From assembly GCF_954871325.1 (NCBI RefSeq), contig NC_088776.1, positions 52,408,569-52,472,568 on the forward strand: a stretch of 64,000 bases of DNA, in the 5' to 3' direction. This document shows positions 1 through 12,240 of this stretch, piece by piece; the stretch's first letter is position 1; every line of letters begins with the position of its first letter. The DNA is from Gordionus sp. m RMFG-2023 (lineage: Eukaryota; Nematomorpha; Gordioida; Chordodea; Parachordodidae). The notes beneath the pieces are model-generated. The model saw nothing but the letters and a program-made list of their open reading frames with translations. It did not search any database and was not told where the DNA came from. Position numbers and translations under genes: made by a program.

Positions 1-2202
1 AAATTTCGGCTGGGACATGATATTAATATTTCATAAAAATTTTGACTATAAATTTTTATTTGAAAGTTGGTGTCAAAATGGTGTGCTAGTTTTTTAACAA
101 AAAATAAGCTTTCCTATGCACTAAATAAACTTAAACTTTCTAGTGGGTTAAATGGAGATCATCATATAAATTTAGAAACTGATTACTTTTGTCGTTAGTT
201 ATTTTAACAACGCCCAAAAATGACTGATTAAATAATTTCACGATTCAGTAATTATTCTCTTTAAAATTCACACAGCTTAACTATAAAATTTTGAGAGGGT
301 TTGGACCTATTAAAATTTTTTTCTTCACCTGGCTCATAAAAACAAGTCTTATAAAAGCTCTATCTTATTTATTTTTTTAGTAATTAAAAAAAATGTTTAT
401 GGAATAAATTAGTGCTGTAAACGTTATTTCAGAAAGCGAAAAAAAGAACGCGTTATTGGCTATTCAAAAAAAAATCGAACTATATAAAAAAATTATATTT
501 ATTTTTTTCCCTTCCAAATTAATGTATTGATAAGTTCTTTTTGTAATATTTATTTTTAACAAGAATTGATTTCTTTGCTAAACATGTTCAGGCGCAGAGG
601 ATGGAAAAGTTGTATTATATGTATATAATAAAAATTTTAATTGGGAAATTTATAAGAATAATCTCTTTTTTATAAAAAAACTTCTTAATAAACTTCACAA
701 AAACCTTCATTCAGATCCTCATCATATTTTTTTTTATTTTCTTTTTCAAAATTTAATCTTCATATTTTTACCCTTACATTGGATTGGGGCTGCTGGAAAT
801 TGAGGTTAAAATATTTGAATTAGGGGCATAATCTACATTTAAAAAGTGTAGACTTAGTACTAGAGATGTAAATTTTCGTAAAATTTGGGGAAAATATGGA
901 AATTTCCTTTAAAAATTATTTTAATCTTTTTTTTCATGTTTTGTTGAAAACATATAAACTCTTTACATATTATTTAAACAAATATGATATAATTTCAATA
1001 GATGTTATATTCCTTAGAAGATGAAAACAATTCCAGATCAGAGCATAAACATCTTGAATCGAGTAACTTATCATTTGCAGAAGTTGCTTTTCACTAAACT
1101 CGAGATTTGCCCTTTTAACAGTTTCCTAACCTATCCTATTTCGATATGATAAATGAATATTTTGAATTTTATCTATTTTATAATACTTTGACCTTGGCTA
1201 TTAATTTTTAATTGGCAATATTTTATTTTCTATATCCTTTAAAAGCAAATTAAATCCATGAGTTTAAAACCCTATGTATTCGATAATTGGATTTTTATTT
1301 CTTGCAAATGTTCATGATTTCTTTATTTACTTGCATGATCAGTTTTATAAATGGTGTTAATGTTTGTGCCTACTTTTTCTTATATTACTTTCATATTTAT
1401 TAGATACATAATTCCCTGTGTAAATTGACCAGGACTGCTTGACGATTTTAAGGGCCGTCAACAAATTTGTTTAGTAATTTTAAAGAAATTAATCTTACCA
1501 TCAACGGAAAAATGACCTTATTTGGCAGAAACCTAGGATATCATCGAAATTAAAATTGCATTAGTTTCTTAGATGCCAAAATATTTTTTTTTTTATGAAT
1601 TAAATGATTTTTCAAAATTAGTTTATGAAAATACATAGATATGTTTGGATTTTTTAACGTATTTAGTCATACCCCTATTTGCTGATGAACCTCCCTCTAT
1701 GCGGCAGCGACTTATAAAAATTTCTCTTTAATGAATGAAAATAATATATTGAAAAGTAAAACTTTTTTTTTCTATCTTCTATGTGGCTATAAAAAAAATA
1801 TGAAAAGATTTTTGACTATAAAAATTTAAATTTTTATAACAATAATAAGGAGAAAAGGGATTCAAATTTAACACTTTAGAAATTATAAAATTATTTAGTA
1901 AGGAGGGGGGGGGGGCTTCCTTTCCTCAAAATTTGGAATGGGTGCTAAATAAAAATTAAGCCTCCCATAGCTCCATTAGCACATACCCATGCTTATGATC
2001 CTGTATGCCACATGATCGCCTCGTAAACCTATCCTTAATTTCAATCGAAGAAGGCATCGCATCGTCGTTAGATTGTATTCACATAATATCCTCTTTTGCA
2101 AATAAAAAGGCGAGGAGGATAAATCTTTAAACTACTATTTATATTTTTTAATGATCATATGATAAACCTGTCATCATTATAATAGTTGATTAATTTATTT
2201 TT
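1..2202. other. gene-free AT-rich stretch
   Basis: I see no reading frame with protein-like composition and no structured element here. A poly-G run near 1902-1915 and scattered A/T runs are the only simple-sequence features. Confidence 0.5.
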
Positions 2203-2395
2203 AGCCGTCTGACTAAACCAAGTTTTTTTTTCCCAGAAAACTAACACTTTGGCTTCGGGGGTTTTGTCAAAAATATAGCAGCTCAAATTTGAAAGAAACT
2301 AATATAAGTTAAGAGGCCTTAATGTTAAGAAATTTTCTCAGAGATGCGCCTGTAGATTGAGCCGAATTAGCGACATTTAGCCATTATCCAGCTAT
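2203..2395 (+). repeat. dispersed repeat, copy 1
   Basis: This stretch is similar, by eye roughly 75-80 percent, to the reverse complement of about 33303-33490. Shared blocks include TTTTTAGCCGT near the start, TCAAATTTG in the middle and GATTGAGCCGA and CATTTAGCCATTAT near the end. Both copies stop at a CCAGCTA or ACTATA-like edge. In the second copy a tRNA-like sequence follows directly. No terminal inverted repeats or target duplication were found, so the class is unknown. Confidence 0.6.
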
Positions 2396-2875
2396 AATGA
2401 TCACATACACGGTACATGCACTACACTATATTAACTCTTTTAATGTGTTACTCATATTTATGAATATAATCCAATAAATTTTACTATATTTAGTATTCAG
2501 AATACGAAAAGTTTTCAAGCAAGCTTAGATAAATCAGGGTTTTAAGGGCTATCGAATAAAGTCTCAGCACTGAGCTAATATTGGTCCTTTTCAGTTGATT
2601 TGTAGAATATGGGTCTTGACGTTACTATAATAAAATTTATAATGCATTCCCCTTTTATATTTGCCCCTAATCGCTAATGAGGATCAAATTTTTATTAATA
2701 TCTAATCCTTCGATTACTAATTTCTTTCATATTTAATGTTTAACCTATTTTTAACCGAGTTAATATCTTGAAGGTATTTTAAATGCAGATTTCAAAGATT
2801 AAAATGATTTCTACCAATGAGTTATTAAAAGATTAAAATGATTTCTACCAATTTGAGTTATTGAAATGAACAATT

Positions 2876-4559
2876 CAGGCGCGTAGCCAATGGGGGGGGG
2901 GTGAAAGGGGAAATCTCCCCCCATAGCAAATTTGACTGTTTTCATAAATATCATTTTAAGCTAATAAAAATTTTATCCCTCCCCCCTCCCCCCAAATCAA
3001 AATTTTACAAATATTTGAATATCAATTTTCCAAACATAAAACTTATTTTTTATAAATAAATTTTATTAAAATTTCCTTTCCTTGTGAGTACATTAACATT
3101 ATTCAAAAACATTAATAAATGGAAAAATTTTTAGTCAAAGAGATTGAAATCAAACGGTAATTTATTTTATTATTATATATAATCATTTTATTAAATTCAA
3201 AATTATTAGTGAGTTAGAATTAATAAGCATTTTTAATAATATTTTAATTATTAATAAATATCTATAATTTTTTAAATATTTTTTATTTTTACTTCCATTT
3301 TGTAGAACAGAAGAAATAGAAATACAAAAAAATAAGGCTGAGCATGAAAAAAGTAATGTGTCGTCAGAAACGATATCATTATTAAATTCAATTGATCAAT
3401 CAGATATCATGGCTGCTAGTTGCATCAATAAATTATTTTCCCATGGCTCACTACTTTGTAGAAATTTACAAAAACCAAATTTAGATTTGGTTCAGTGGAA
3501 AATATATATGAACAGGTAAATACAATAAGAATGGATGTAGATGAATATTTTCATAATATTTATCTAGACGTTGAATCGAAGGCTAAATTTTATGATATAA
3601 CACTAATTAAACCTCGTCTAGCACCTAGGCAATTATTGAGATGTAAAATAAATACTGGCTCAACTGAAGAATATTATAAAATATCCATTTTCATTACATT
3701 CTTAGATACTTTTTTGTTGCAAATAAAAGTACGGTTTTTAGATAAAAAACAAGTCTTTAGCAATCTTCAAGTTTTATTACCCAAAGATCCTTCGTTTTCT
3801 AATGCCACTATTGTAAAATTAAATATTTAGCAAAATTTTATTCCTATGATATTGATACTGAAATAAATTTAATCAGTGAATTCGAATTGTAGTATAAATA
3901 TTTACTATGTTTAGCTATTTTACCTGAGCATGCTATTGATGCGCTCAATCGGTGTAAAGAAACCATGGCTCAATTTCCTAAAATTTAGAAGTTGTTTAAT
4001 ATTCGCATGTTTGCCAATTACAACATGTACGAATGAAAGGACTTTTTCCAACTTGATAAGGTTGAAAACATATTTACGAAGTACTTCCGAATCTCGGAAA
4101 ATGGCTCTGTTAAATATCCAGAAATTTGGTTCCAACGACAAACGAAATTTTTGATGAATTGGCGACATTCCCACGAAAATTAAAAATCACATAATTATAG
4201 TATTTAATAAATTTTTTTGTATAATATTGTATTTGATGTAGTTATAAAAAACTTATTTTTTAAATTATTTTATAGTCAATATTTTATACACACTACTATT
4301 AGTATAAAAAATTATATTCTACTTATATTGTATAAGAATTTAAGCTGAGGCTAGTTTTTAAAGCAAATTTTATAAAAAAATGACATTAAACTTTATTTCA
4401 ACTTTGCATTTAAAAAAACTTTATTAAATATAATATACCTAACTTACAATAATAAAAAATAGACTTGTAATATCCATAAGCACGAATTAGTAAATAATAG
4501 TTAAAAATAAAAATATAATCCCCCTTCCCCCACATAAGATAATCCTGGATACGCCACTG
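2876..4559 (+). mobile_element. degenerate hAT DNA transposon
   Basis: The element has hAT-like ends: the left end reads CAGGCGCGTAGCCA and the right end, read inward, CAGTGGCGTATCCAGG. It is flanked by 8-bp sequences GAACAATT (2868-2875) and GAAGAATT (4560-4567), which match at 7 of 8 positions, as expected for an old hAT target duplication. Inside, on the plus strand, about 3310-4160 encodes recognisable transposase pieces. The same CAGTGGCG terminal signature recurs at 10187-12160 and 38907-39288, so these belong to one family or related families. Poly-G and poly-C runs just inside each end extend the inverted repeat. Confidence 0.85.
3310..4156 (+). pseudogene. hAT transposase remnant
   Basis: Two plus-strand pieces resemble the C-terminal half of metazoan hAT transposases of the TTF-zinc-finger/52K-repressor-like group. 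The longest open piece (3495-3830) carries a block with IKPRLAPRQ and TEEYYKISIFITFLDTFL, typical of the region just before the insertion domain. A second piece (3930-4154) carries LPITTCTNERTFSNL, RLKTYLRST and ALLNI, which is the hAT dimerisation motif. Stops separate the pieces and the N-terminal BED/TTF zinc-finger part is not evident, so the gene is dead. Confidence 0.85.
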
Positions 4560-4567
4560 GAAGAATT

Positions 4568-6178
4568 TGATATAAATAGGTTGTTGCAGATTTAATATCT
4601 AGTTTACTTTGCTCCTCAGATGATACACTCTCAACATATTACATTAAATTGTTGTTTGCATTGTTATAATTTTTTGGAAATAGTTAATTATTTCAGCATA
4701 GTTAATTAATATTATAAAATTTCTTATATTATATATAAATTTCATCTGTATTAATTATAACTCAAGGAAATTGCTTACATTAAAGTTTTTATTAATCTAT
4801 CCATGATCATTTACCTGTCAGGTTTATTATTTGAAAAAATGAATTAATCCTACCTAATCTCTCTCCTTTTATTAACCACCAACCTTATCCCATATCTATC
4901 TAGCCTTTAATCCCATTTTTTATCCCTACTTAATTATTACATGTTTTTATTTTAAATATATTTCTGCCAATTAAAAATTTCCTTTAGACACATTATTTGT
5001 TGAGCTATTATTATTCGAGAATGAACGTTTGTGTATAAAAATAAATAAATTATAATTTATGAACTATGAGGAAAAAATATTTAAGTAAAATATGTTAGTG
5101 TTTATTTGATCAAAAATCACATAAGGGAAAAATTCCTTTTTATCCCATTCCTACTTTGTATCCAGTTTTATTTATTGTTTAAAAAATGTTTCATAATGGG
5201 GCAAGAGAAGAATTCAATCTTCATCTGAAGAAAGATTGACATATTCTTTATAAAATAAATTATAATATATGAGAATATAAACTAACATGCCTTGATAGGT
5301 TCAATATTAATTATATTAACAATCTTGATTGTATAATTTTATCCCTTTTACAAGCTTATCAGTGTAATCGCAAATGTCTTTACATACCAAAATTTTCATA
5401 TATTATATTCTTCATCCTTCTTCACAAAAAAAATTCCATGACTAAAATTCGGGAGAAATTCAAAATAATCATTGAAAAAATTTTAAATATTGAATTATCA
5501 TCATTCAATTGGTCACTCGCCAAATGACATGCTAAATAGGTGGTTACTTCGTTCCACTTAACCTTCTAACTATCATCCAGATTTTAAACAACTCTATGGT
5601 CTCAGGCTTCATAGCCACATCGATTATTTATTGGATGACGCAACAAACAGATTAGAGGCCAACGCATCCCAAATACTGCTTTCCTATCAATCATCATTCA
5701 CAAAAACCTTTTCACACCCTTAATACTCAACTTCAAATCAACCATAACAGTCAATTCACCTTACCGTATCTAACTTCTCCAATCAGAAAACAGATTTGGT
5801 GATCAAGAATGGTTAGAAGCACTTTCTAGTCCAAACCTTGATAATCTCTTAGCCATGGCCCAGCCTCACACTTGTAAATGTAATATTCCAGTAGATTAAA
5901 GGTAGACACTGCATGATTTGCTTATATAGTCAATGGAGACATCAACGCACTTAAATAAATCATGTCATCAATACACATAACGAATGGTTTCCCTTTTCCT
6001 CAAAAAAGGTAAAGCCGTTAGTAACGATGTTACTTTACAGCATTAGAATAAATAAATAAAATAGTGCATTTTTTTGAAGAATCATATACAAACATATGAT
6101 AAATAATATTCAAAATGATTAGAAATATATACTATAATAATGAATACATTTAAAGGCAAGTGTCAGATCTAAAAAACG
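4568..6178. other. intergenic, nothing recognised
   Basis: This stretch lies between the hAT relic and the 3' end of MTG1. It is AT-rich with a slightly more GC-balanced part (about 5520-5900) that has no usable reading frame. I see no repeat ends or RNA genes. Confidence 0.4.
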
Positions 6179-9077
6179 TCATATATCATCATCTAATATA
6201 AATTTTCCCATTTTACCGGACCGGAATGTTTTAAGAAAAAGATTAGCGGCGGTATTTATGTCAGGTTTAAATTCCCAATGTTGATTATTGTTGATTGACT
6301 CTGAATTTCCATCATAAATCACTTTCCTAACTTTCACAAATCTTTGATTAACTATTGCAACTCGAATCAAATAATCTAATATATTGTCCGTAGGTTTATT
6401 ATTTAAATAAGGCCCGTAAATTTTCATGTCTATCTCGTTATTTTCTTTCGTTAATATTGTGTCGGGAAATTTTAAGTTATGTGATTTTTCGTGTAAGAGG
6501 GTGGCACTTTGCTTATTGGCATTCGTTACTTCTGACTATTGCAAAAAAAACATTGATTATTGTTGAATAAGTAGAAAACACTGCACTGGTCACAATTATT
6601 ATTTTTTAAACCAGACGATAAAACATAAAGTAATATTAAATATACATATATAAGATATACCTTCTCCATCTAAATAGTAATGTTTTATTTTTAATTAGTT
6701 TCCTTACCCTGCATTTATAGTTAGCGTGAATTATCGAAGATAACACAGCATATTTTGTATACTTCACCACTCGCTAACTGTGAATGCAGGGTTAGGCCTA
6801 GTAAAAAAAAAGTATATTAAATGAAATTGATGTCAAACCAGAGGTAAATTAAGCTCGCCACAATGGGTATATTCGTTCATCAATTTACGTTTGTTAAGCC
6901 AATATAATAAGTAATCACACATATTTTTCTCTCCTATAAGAGAATCCTTAAAGGTAGCGCACAACGCTAACCTCATAGCGGCTTCCGAACTCGATATGTG
7001 GGGTGCCATTATACCGGGCGTATCAAATACAAATACTTTAGGATTGGGATAAACTTTAATTTTATTTAAGACAGACTTGGTGACTCCTGCGTAAGGGCCT
7101 AAAATATAGTATTTTTTTAAAAAAATTGATTTTTAATATTAAGTAATTAGGAAGTGTCCTGGTTCGACTTTATCAAAGAGGTGGCTGTTTAATCGGCTAA
7201 ACAGCCTAAAAAGTAAGAGAGAAAATAACGAGAAAAAACAATTCCACCAAACACTTACAGCCTAAAAGTAAGAGAGAAAATAACGAGAAAAACAATTCCA
7301 CCAAACACTTGAAACAATGTCCAAGTTTAAAAGCTGTTTAGCCATGCTAAACAAAAATATCAAACAACATGGGACATATCTCCCACTTTTTAGGGTTAGG
7401 GCTACTCTTAGTTCTTCTAAGAGTCATGGTCTTAAAACTTTTTATCAAGATTCTAAGTTATATTTAATTTCAATTTAAGCCATTAATCCCAATTAATCAA
7501 AATATACAAAATAAGTTAGGTATAACTAAGATAAATTTTGTCTGATTGACAAGTTTTTCCCCCTAGTGGACAGTATAAAGGAAATATAAATATTAGTAAC
7601 AAAATTTTGGCCATCCTTATGAGTAAAAAGCTAAGGAATTTATTCTGAATATTGTGCTTAATTGTTTATTATAATTCGTTTGGTCACAGTATTCTAACGA
7701 ATAAACGATATTAGCAATAGAATGGAAAATGAATGATAAATATCAGGTTTGTGCTAATATTTATGACTCCATGTACTTTTGAGAATCACAAATAAGAAAC
7801 CGAGTTATTGAAAACTAAACTATGACACACATTAAGCCTGAAATGAGTTAAGTTTTTGGAAAAATTCTGAAGCTTATACAAAATCATTAATAGTGTTTTA
7901 GTAATATATTTAATTGCTTTTTTCTGTTTGGTAAATGGGAATAAATTATTACATAAAATAAGAAGAAAAAAAATTCATAATTAGCATCAAAAACGGAGAA
8001 TATAGAAGTTCTAAATATCTGATTTGCATTTATATTTAATGCCTTATTAATTAATTATTTAATCAACGCAGTCATAAAAAAAAGTCTTTTAAAATCTTTA
8101 AGGGTTTGGCTGGGTTAATTTAAAAAAATTATAAAGGCTGGGCCAGGCAAATATATTTAATGAGGCAATCAACTTGGTAAAATTTCCTAATGGGCCAAAA
8201 TAGGATGTGCTTTATAGATAGATCTTTGATGTAAATTAACAAAATACAAATTTTTCTTTATTTTGGGGCAATAATAAAAATAGTTTTTATAAAATTATTA
8301 TATTTCTATTTATTTTATGAAGTAAAGTAACTTTTTTATATATGATTTATTTAAATTTGTTCAATAATAGTAAAAATAAATTCTATACTAAACTCAATTA
8401 TTATAATCATTAGTATATATATATATATATAGATATTATATACCTTCCTCAGATGCTTTTGATTTTTTCATATATTTATTTCTGAATGCATTTAATAATG
8501 ATGATTTTCCAACATTAGGAACTCCTATTATCATAATATTATATTCATCAGCACCCATTCTATTATATCTTTAAAAATATATAAATATATATAACTTAAA
8601 AAAATACCTTAAAAGAACCTGTTAGAGATTTTAATATGATCTAAAATGATGGGTAATATATTTAATAAAGAATGATCTTTTATTTGGTTTGCACTAGTGA
8701 ACAAAACTTTCACAACATCTTTTTCTTGATCAGAAACTTTTTTAATTATTTGTTCATAACAAGTTTTATCAACAAGATCCTTTTTGTTAAACACTATTTA
8801 CTTGTTAGAAATATAAATATTACATTAGCTGTATACCAAGTATTCTAGGCTTAATTCCCAATAAGTTTTGAAAATTGATATTTCTTCCACTAAAAGGTAT
8901 TCTTGCATCATGAACCTCAATAATAAAATCGATCGTTCTTAGTTTCGCTTGCATTTGTTTCATACCTATAAAAAAACATGTACTTGAATCAAAATTCATT
9001 AAACTCGTCATCATATGCCTTGGATACCATGATATATTTGAATTTGTAGCTAATTTATATGCTTCGCGAAAACTCAT
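6179..9077 (-). CDS. MTG1: mitochondrial ribosome-associated GTPase 1
   Basis: This is a circularly permuted GTPase of the YlqF/RbgA/MTG1 family, which in other animals helps mitochondrial large-subunit ribosome assembly on the matrix side of the inner membrane. Six exons in transcription order are 9077-9005, 8965-8837, 8793-8619, 8568-8444, 7098-6839 and 6535-6179. Together they give 372 residues (human 334), and every intron is GT-AG with matching phase. The permuted motif order is visible: G4 FNKKD, G5-like FTSAN, G1 GVPNVGKSS, a G2 region with PYAGVTK, and G3 DTPG. Conserved blocks [15 protein letters not shown] and [13 protein letters not shown] match the family. The C-terminus [14 protein letters not shown] aligns with human DFLQTFRRGLLGS. 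The ATG at 9077 is the only in-frame start close to the conserved WYPRHM block. Human has PGHM where this has PRHM. Introns are 39, 43, 50, 1345 and 303 bp. Confidence 0.95.
6707..6791. mobile_element. short palindromic MITE, Harbinger-like
   Basis: An 85-bp inverted-repeat element sits in the last intron of MTG1. The left arm reads CCCTGCATTTATAGTTAGCG and the right arm, read inward, CCCTGCATTCACAGTTAGCG, with only three mismatches. It is flanked by TTA on both sides (6704-6706, 6792-6794), the 3-bp target duplication typical of PIF/Harbinger elements. Related half-copies occur near 21686-21715 and 52343-52400. Confidence 0.75.
7201..7311. repeat. 56-bp tandem duplication
   Basis: Two nearly identical copies of a 56-bp unit (7201-7256, 7257-7311) lie in the fourth intron of MTG1. 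Each starts ACAGCCTAAAA and ends with CCACCAAACACTT. A nearby palindromic pair GTTTAATCGGCTAAAC (about 7188-7203) suggests the remains of a mobile element. Confidence 0.8.
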
Positions 9078-9239
9078 AATTTTAAAAATTATTAGGACCG
9101 AGCTTTTAAGTGTTTAAAAACAAAAAAAGTTCATAGGGGAGAATCGCGTTACAATCAGATGTTATGTCGAACGAATTGGCTCAATTTAGTTATTTATATA
9201 TTTTAAAAAATCATAATTTTAGGAAGGAGTCGGTATGCC

Positions 9240-9587
9240 TAGAGGTCTGCAATGGGTGGGTTTTTAGCCTGCCTATCCATTCTTCAGGCTGGCGTGAAGA
9301 GGTTAAAATATTTTTAAATTAATCGGGAGATGGGGGTTTTAAATCTCTTATGGGCTAAATGAGTGAAACAGGTTTCTATTTATTATAAACCATTTATTTT
9401 TTCATAATGTTAATAAATAAATAAATAAAGACCAATGCAACCATTAATAAAATTTTAAATAAAAATTTTTCAACAAATCAACGGGCGAGTGGGTGAATCT
9501 TAAAAAATCATTAGTGGACGAGCAGGGAGGATAAAAAGAGAAAATAATTTAAATATCAAGTGAATGGTGGGGGTTGACTTACCTCTA
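9240..9587. mobile_element. possible hAT-type MITE
   Basis: The left end TAGAGGTCTGCAATGGG and the right end, read inward, TAGAGGTAAGTCAACCC share the first eight bases. The left end resembles the TAGNGATCTGCA ends of the elements at 23575 and 41633. I find no matching target duplication, so the boundaries are provisional. The interior carries short GC-rich blocks (GCCTGCC, GGGCGAGTGGG) in otherwise AT-rich DNA. No coding sequence was seen. Confidence 0.4.
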
Positions 9588-10121
9588 GACTTTTCAATCC
9601 GATAGTTCTTAGTTTGAATCGAGCAAGGACCAATATTTATTTCTGAAGCCAAATTAGTGATTCCGTCCTAGAGGGAATGAGTGTTATTAAAAAGCCTGAT
9701 TTTGGATCGATTTTTTAAAACGGTCAGATTAAGATTTTAGCCAAAACAATATTGTGCAAGCCAAGTTTTGATCTGCCATCTAAGAGCAAATAATAAAAAC
9801 ACTAGAGGGAATATAGTAGCTAGGAGGCGACCATCTGATTTTACCACTTAATATTTACAAAAAATGGATTTATGCATTTTAAATAATAATTAGTAGTTGT
9901 TTAGCAAAATAAGTTGTTTTTTTAACTTCTGTATGTAACCTGGCGCACTATTTCATTAACCATTGAAAATAATATAAAATTAATTTTAAAAATAAAAATA
10001 ATATACACTTTAATAAAGAAGAATGATATGTTTTTAAATTTTTACTTTATATCAGTAGCATCACATCCCCTTTGAAATATTCTATAAAATATATAGTATT
10101 GACCCATTAATATATTAAAAA

Positions 10122-12230
10122 TCAAATTTTCTTTGAAAAATTTTTATAAATAGCAGCCGCTTCTCCTTTATTAAATGGGAAGGTGACAGTGGCGTCGCTA
10201 GCCTTTACAATCTCAGGGTGCTCAACTAAAAAAAAATTTATGGGAGGCTTCGCTCCCATGTCCTTCCCCAACTTGCGGACTTTTAAAAATTTTCTAACTC
10301 TGAACAATTATTCTGAATTTCATATTTTGTCATTAATTATATTATGCTTACAAAATAAACTAGCATATAAATAATTAAAACAATACAAGACATTTCTAAA
10401 AATAATATTTTTTAATACAAAATCTATTTATTACAATATAATATATTTTCGATTGCTGATATAAAAAATTTTGCGTTTAAAGAATTACAAGTGATAAAAA
10501 AGGTTAATTAATTCATACATATGCCTCAATTGATAATGGTTTTTAAAAACCCCATAAGGCTATATAATTCTTAGCAAGTTACATTGACAAAAGGTCATAA
10601 AACTAATATAGCTCTCTGTTACCATTTTAGACAATGTTTTATAGAATGGACTAATAAGGAAAATTTTATAGGTCTTACCAAATCAACAGTCCTTGAAAAA
10701 GAGAATATAAACGACTCCAAATCATAAACCTATTAGAGCTTCCTCTTAGATGACATGATGGAAGCTAGATAAGTAATTGAGAAAATTATTGTGAGATATT
10801 AAATTTCTAAAAGATTATCTTCCATTTTTAATGCTATATAAACGACTATACAGTTGACCATTATTACTTATCTAAAATAAAATATGCAATCATATGCTCT
10901 CAGCAGCTTTAGTAACAATTTTAAATTACTTAGCCACACTAATAATAGATTCTGGTTAATTTGCAGTCATAGCCATGACACTCACGATGGTAACCCATAT
11001 CAGAATTTATTATGTTAGATAATATAAAACAAAAACACTAAAAATAATTAGAAGAAATTGTGCAAATATATTGAAACCTTGAGTTATTTACACGGCAAAA
11101 ATGACATATTAGAAATGAAACATTTTCTAACTATAAAATAAGTACCAGAATGATATGATGAAACAACTAAGAATTATATATTGTCGCACCACCTCTAGTT
11201 GGTATATTATATATTAAAATAATAGTAGTTTTTAATAATATCAAAAAATACTTGTATTAAAAATTTAACTCAAATATTTTTTGAAAAAGAAAAAAATAGC
11301 TCTCTAAAAACACGTAAAAAAGAGAAGAAAAGATATATAATTTATTACATCATTGTGGGATAAATATAGAGACGTTTAATTTTAATAATATTTTAAATAA
11401 CTAGATGGCGTTAAATAATTGAATGCAAATTTTTACTTATATTTATTATCAAAAGCATTTATTAGTAAAATTTTAAAATATTACCTGTAATATATTATAT
11501 AACTGTCAAATACGTCTGTAAAAGTGGCATTTTACCTTATATTTTATAAATAATTATATATTATAGAGGATAAACTATATGTCTACTTACTTTTTATAAA
11601 TAAATCTCTTATACTTATTTGGATTTGGACTTTGAAAATAATTTTAGGAAGAGACATGATAATTAAATTTAAAAATCAATAATATAGTTGATTAGTGATT
11701 TTGAACTCAGCTATTACATTACAATATTAAATTTTAATTTTCAATTAATAAATGATTTTATTTATTTAATTAGGTTTATATAATAATTTAAATAATAAAA
11801 GTCAATTAAGCTTCAATGGTCAATGCTAAATTAATATTTAGTGAGTATTGATATATTTTTAACACAGAATATGATTGCAAGTTGACATAGTGTAAATATA
11901 ATTTATATGTATTAATCTAATCTAATAATTAAAATAGTATTCATTTAATAAAAATTTAGATAGTCTTATTAAATAATAAAATTAAATCTATATATTACTC
12001 AATAGAATTATAAAAGAATTGTTCAGGGGGCAATTAAAAAAATTTATTTTTAGTTCAATGGGATATTAAGGAACAATTTTTTTAAAAAAATTTTGCTTCA
12101 GGGTCTATTCAAATTTTTCAGGGGCTCGAGCCCCTGCGCTTCCCCCTAGTGACGCCACTGGAAGGTGAGGTTTGCCTCCAACCCGTAGTAGTTATAAATG
12201 GCTCCATTTTTAGCAAGTTTTGATCCGACT
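10122..12230 (-). pseudogene. last exon of unrecognised gene, split by hAT
   Basis: Reading the minus strand, an acceptor (TTTTTAG, exon from 12230) opens a frame with GSKLAKNGAIYNYYGLEA up to 12161. The 1,974-bp hAT element at 10187-12160 then intervenes. The same frame resumes after one copy of the target duplication with FPFNKGEAAAIYKNF and stops at 10122. I do not recognise the protein, and no upstream exon could be identified with confidence. If translated through the insertion, the frame reaches a stop within a few codons, replacing about 20 residues of the C-terminus. The same strand and position place it upstream of MTG1, about 1 kb away. Confidence 0.5.
10187..12160. mobile_element. 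non-autonomous hAT element with perfect TSD
   Basis: The terminal inverted repeats are CAGTGGCGTCGCTAG at left and, read inward from the right, CAGTGGCGTCACTAG. It is flanked on both sides by GAAGGTGA (10179-10186 and 12161-12168), a perfect 8-bp duplication that indicates a fairly recent insertion. The interior is 1,974 bp, AT-rich and without a transposase frame. It is therefore probably mobilised in trans by a hAT relative such as the source of 2876-4559. Subterminal GC-rich stretches (near 10230-10280 and 12120-12150) are self-complementary. Confidence 0.93.
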
Positions 12231-12240
12231 CTAAAAAGTC

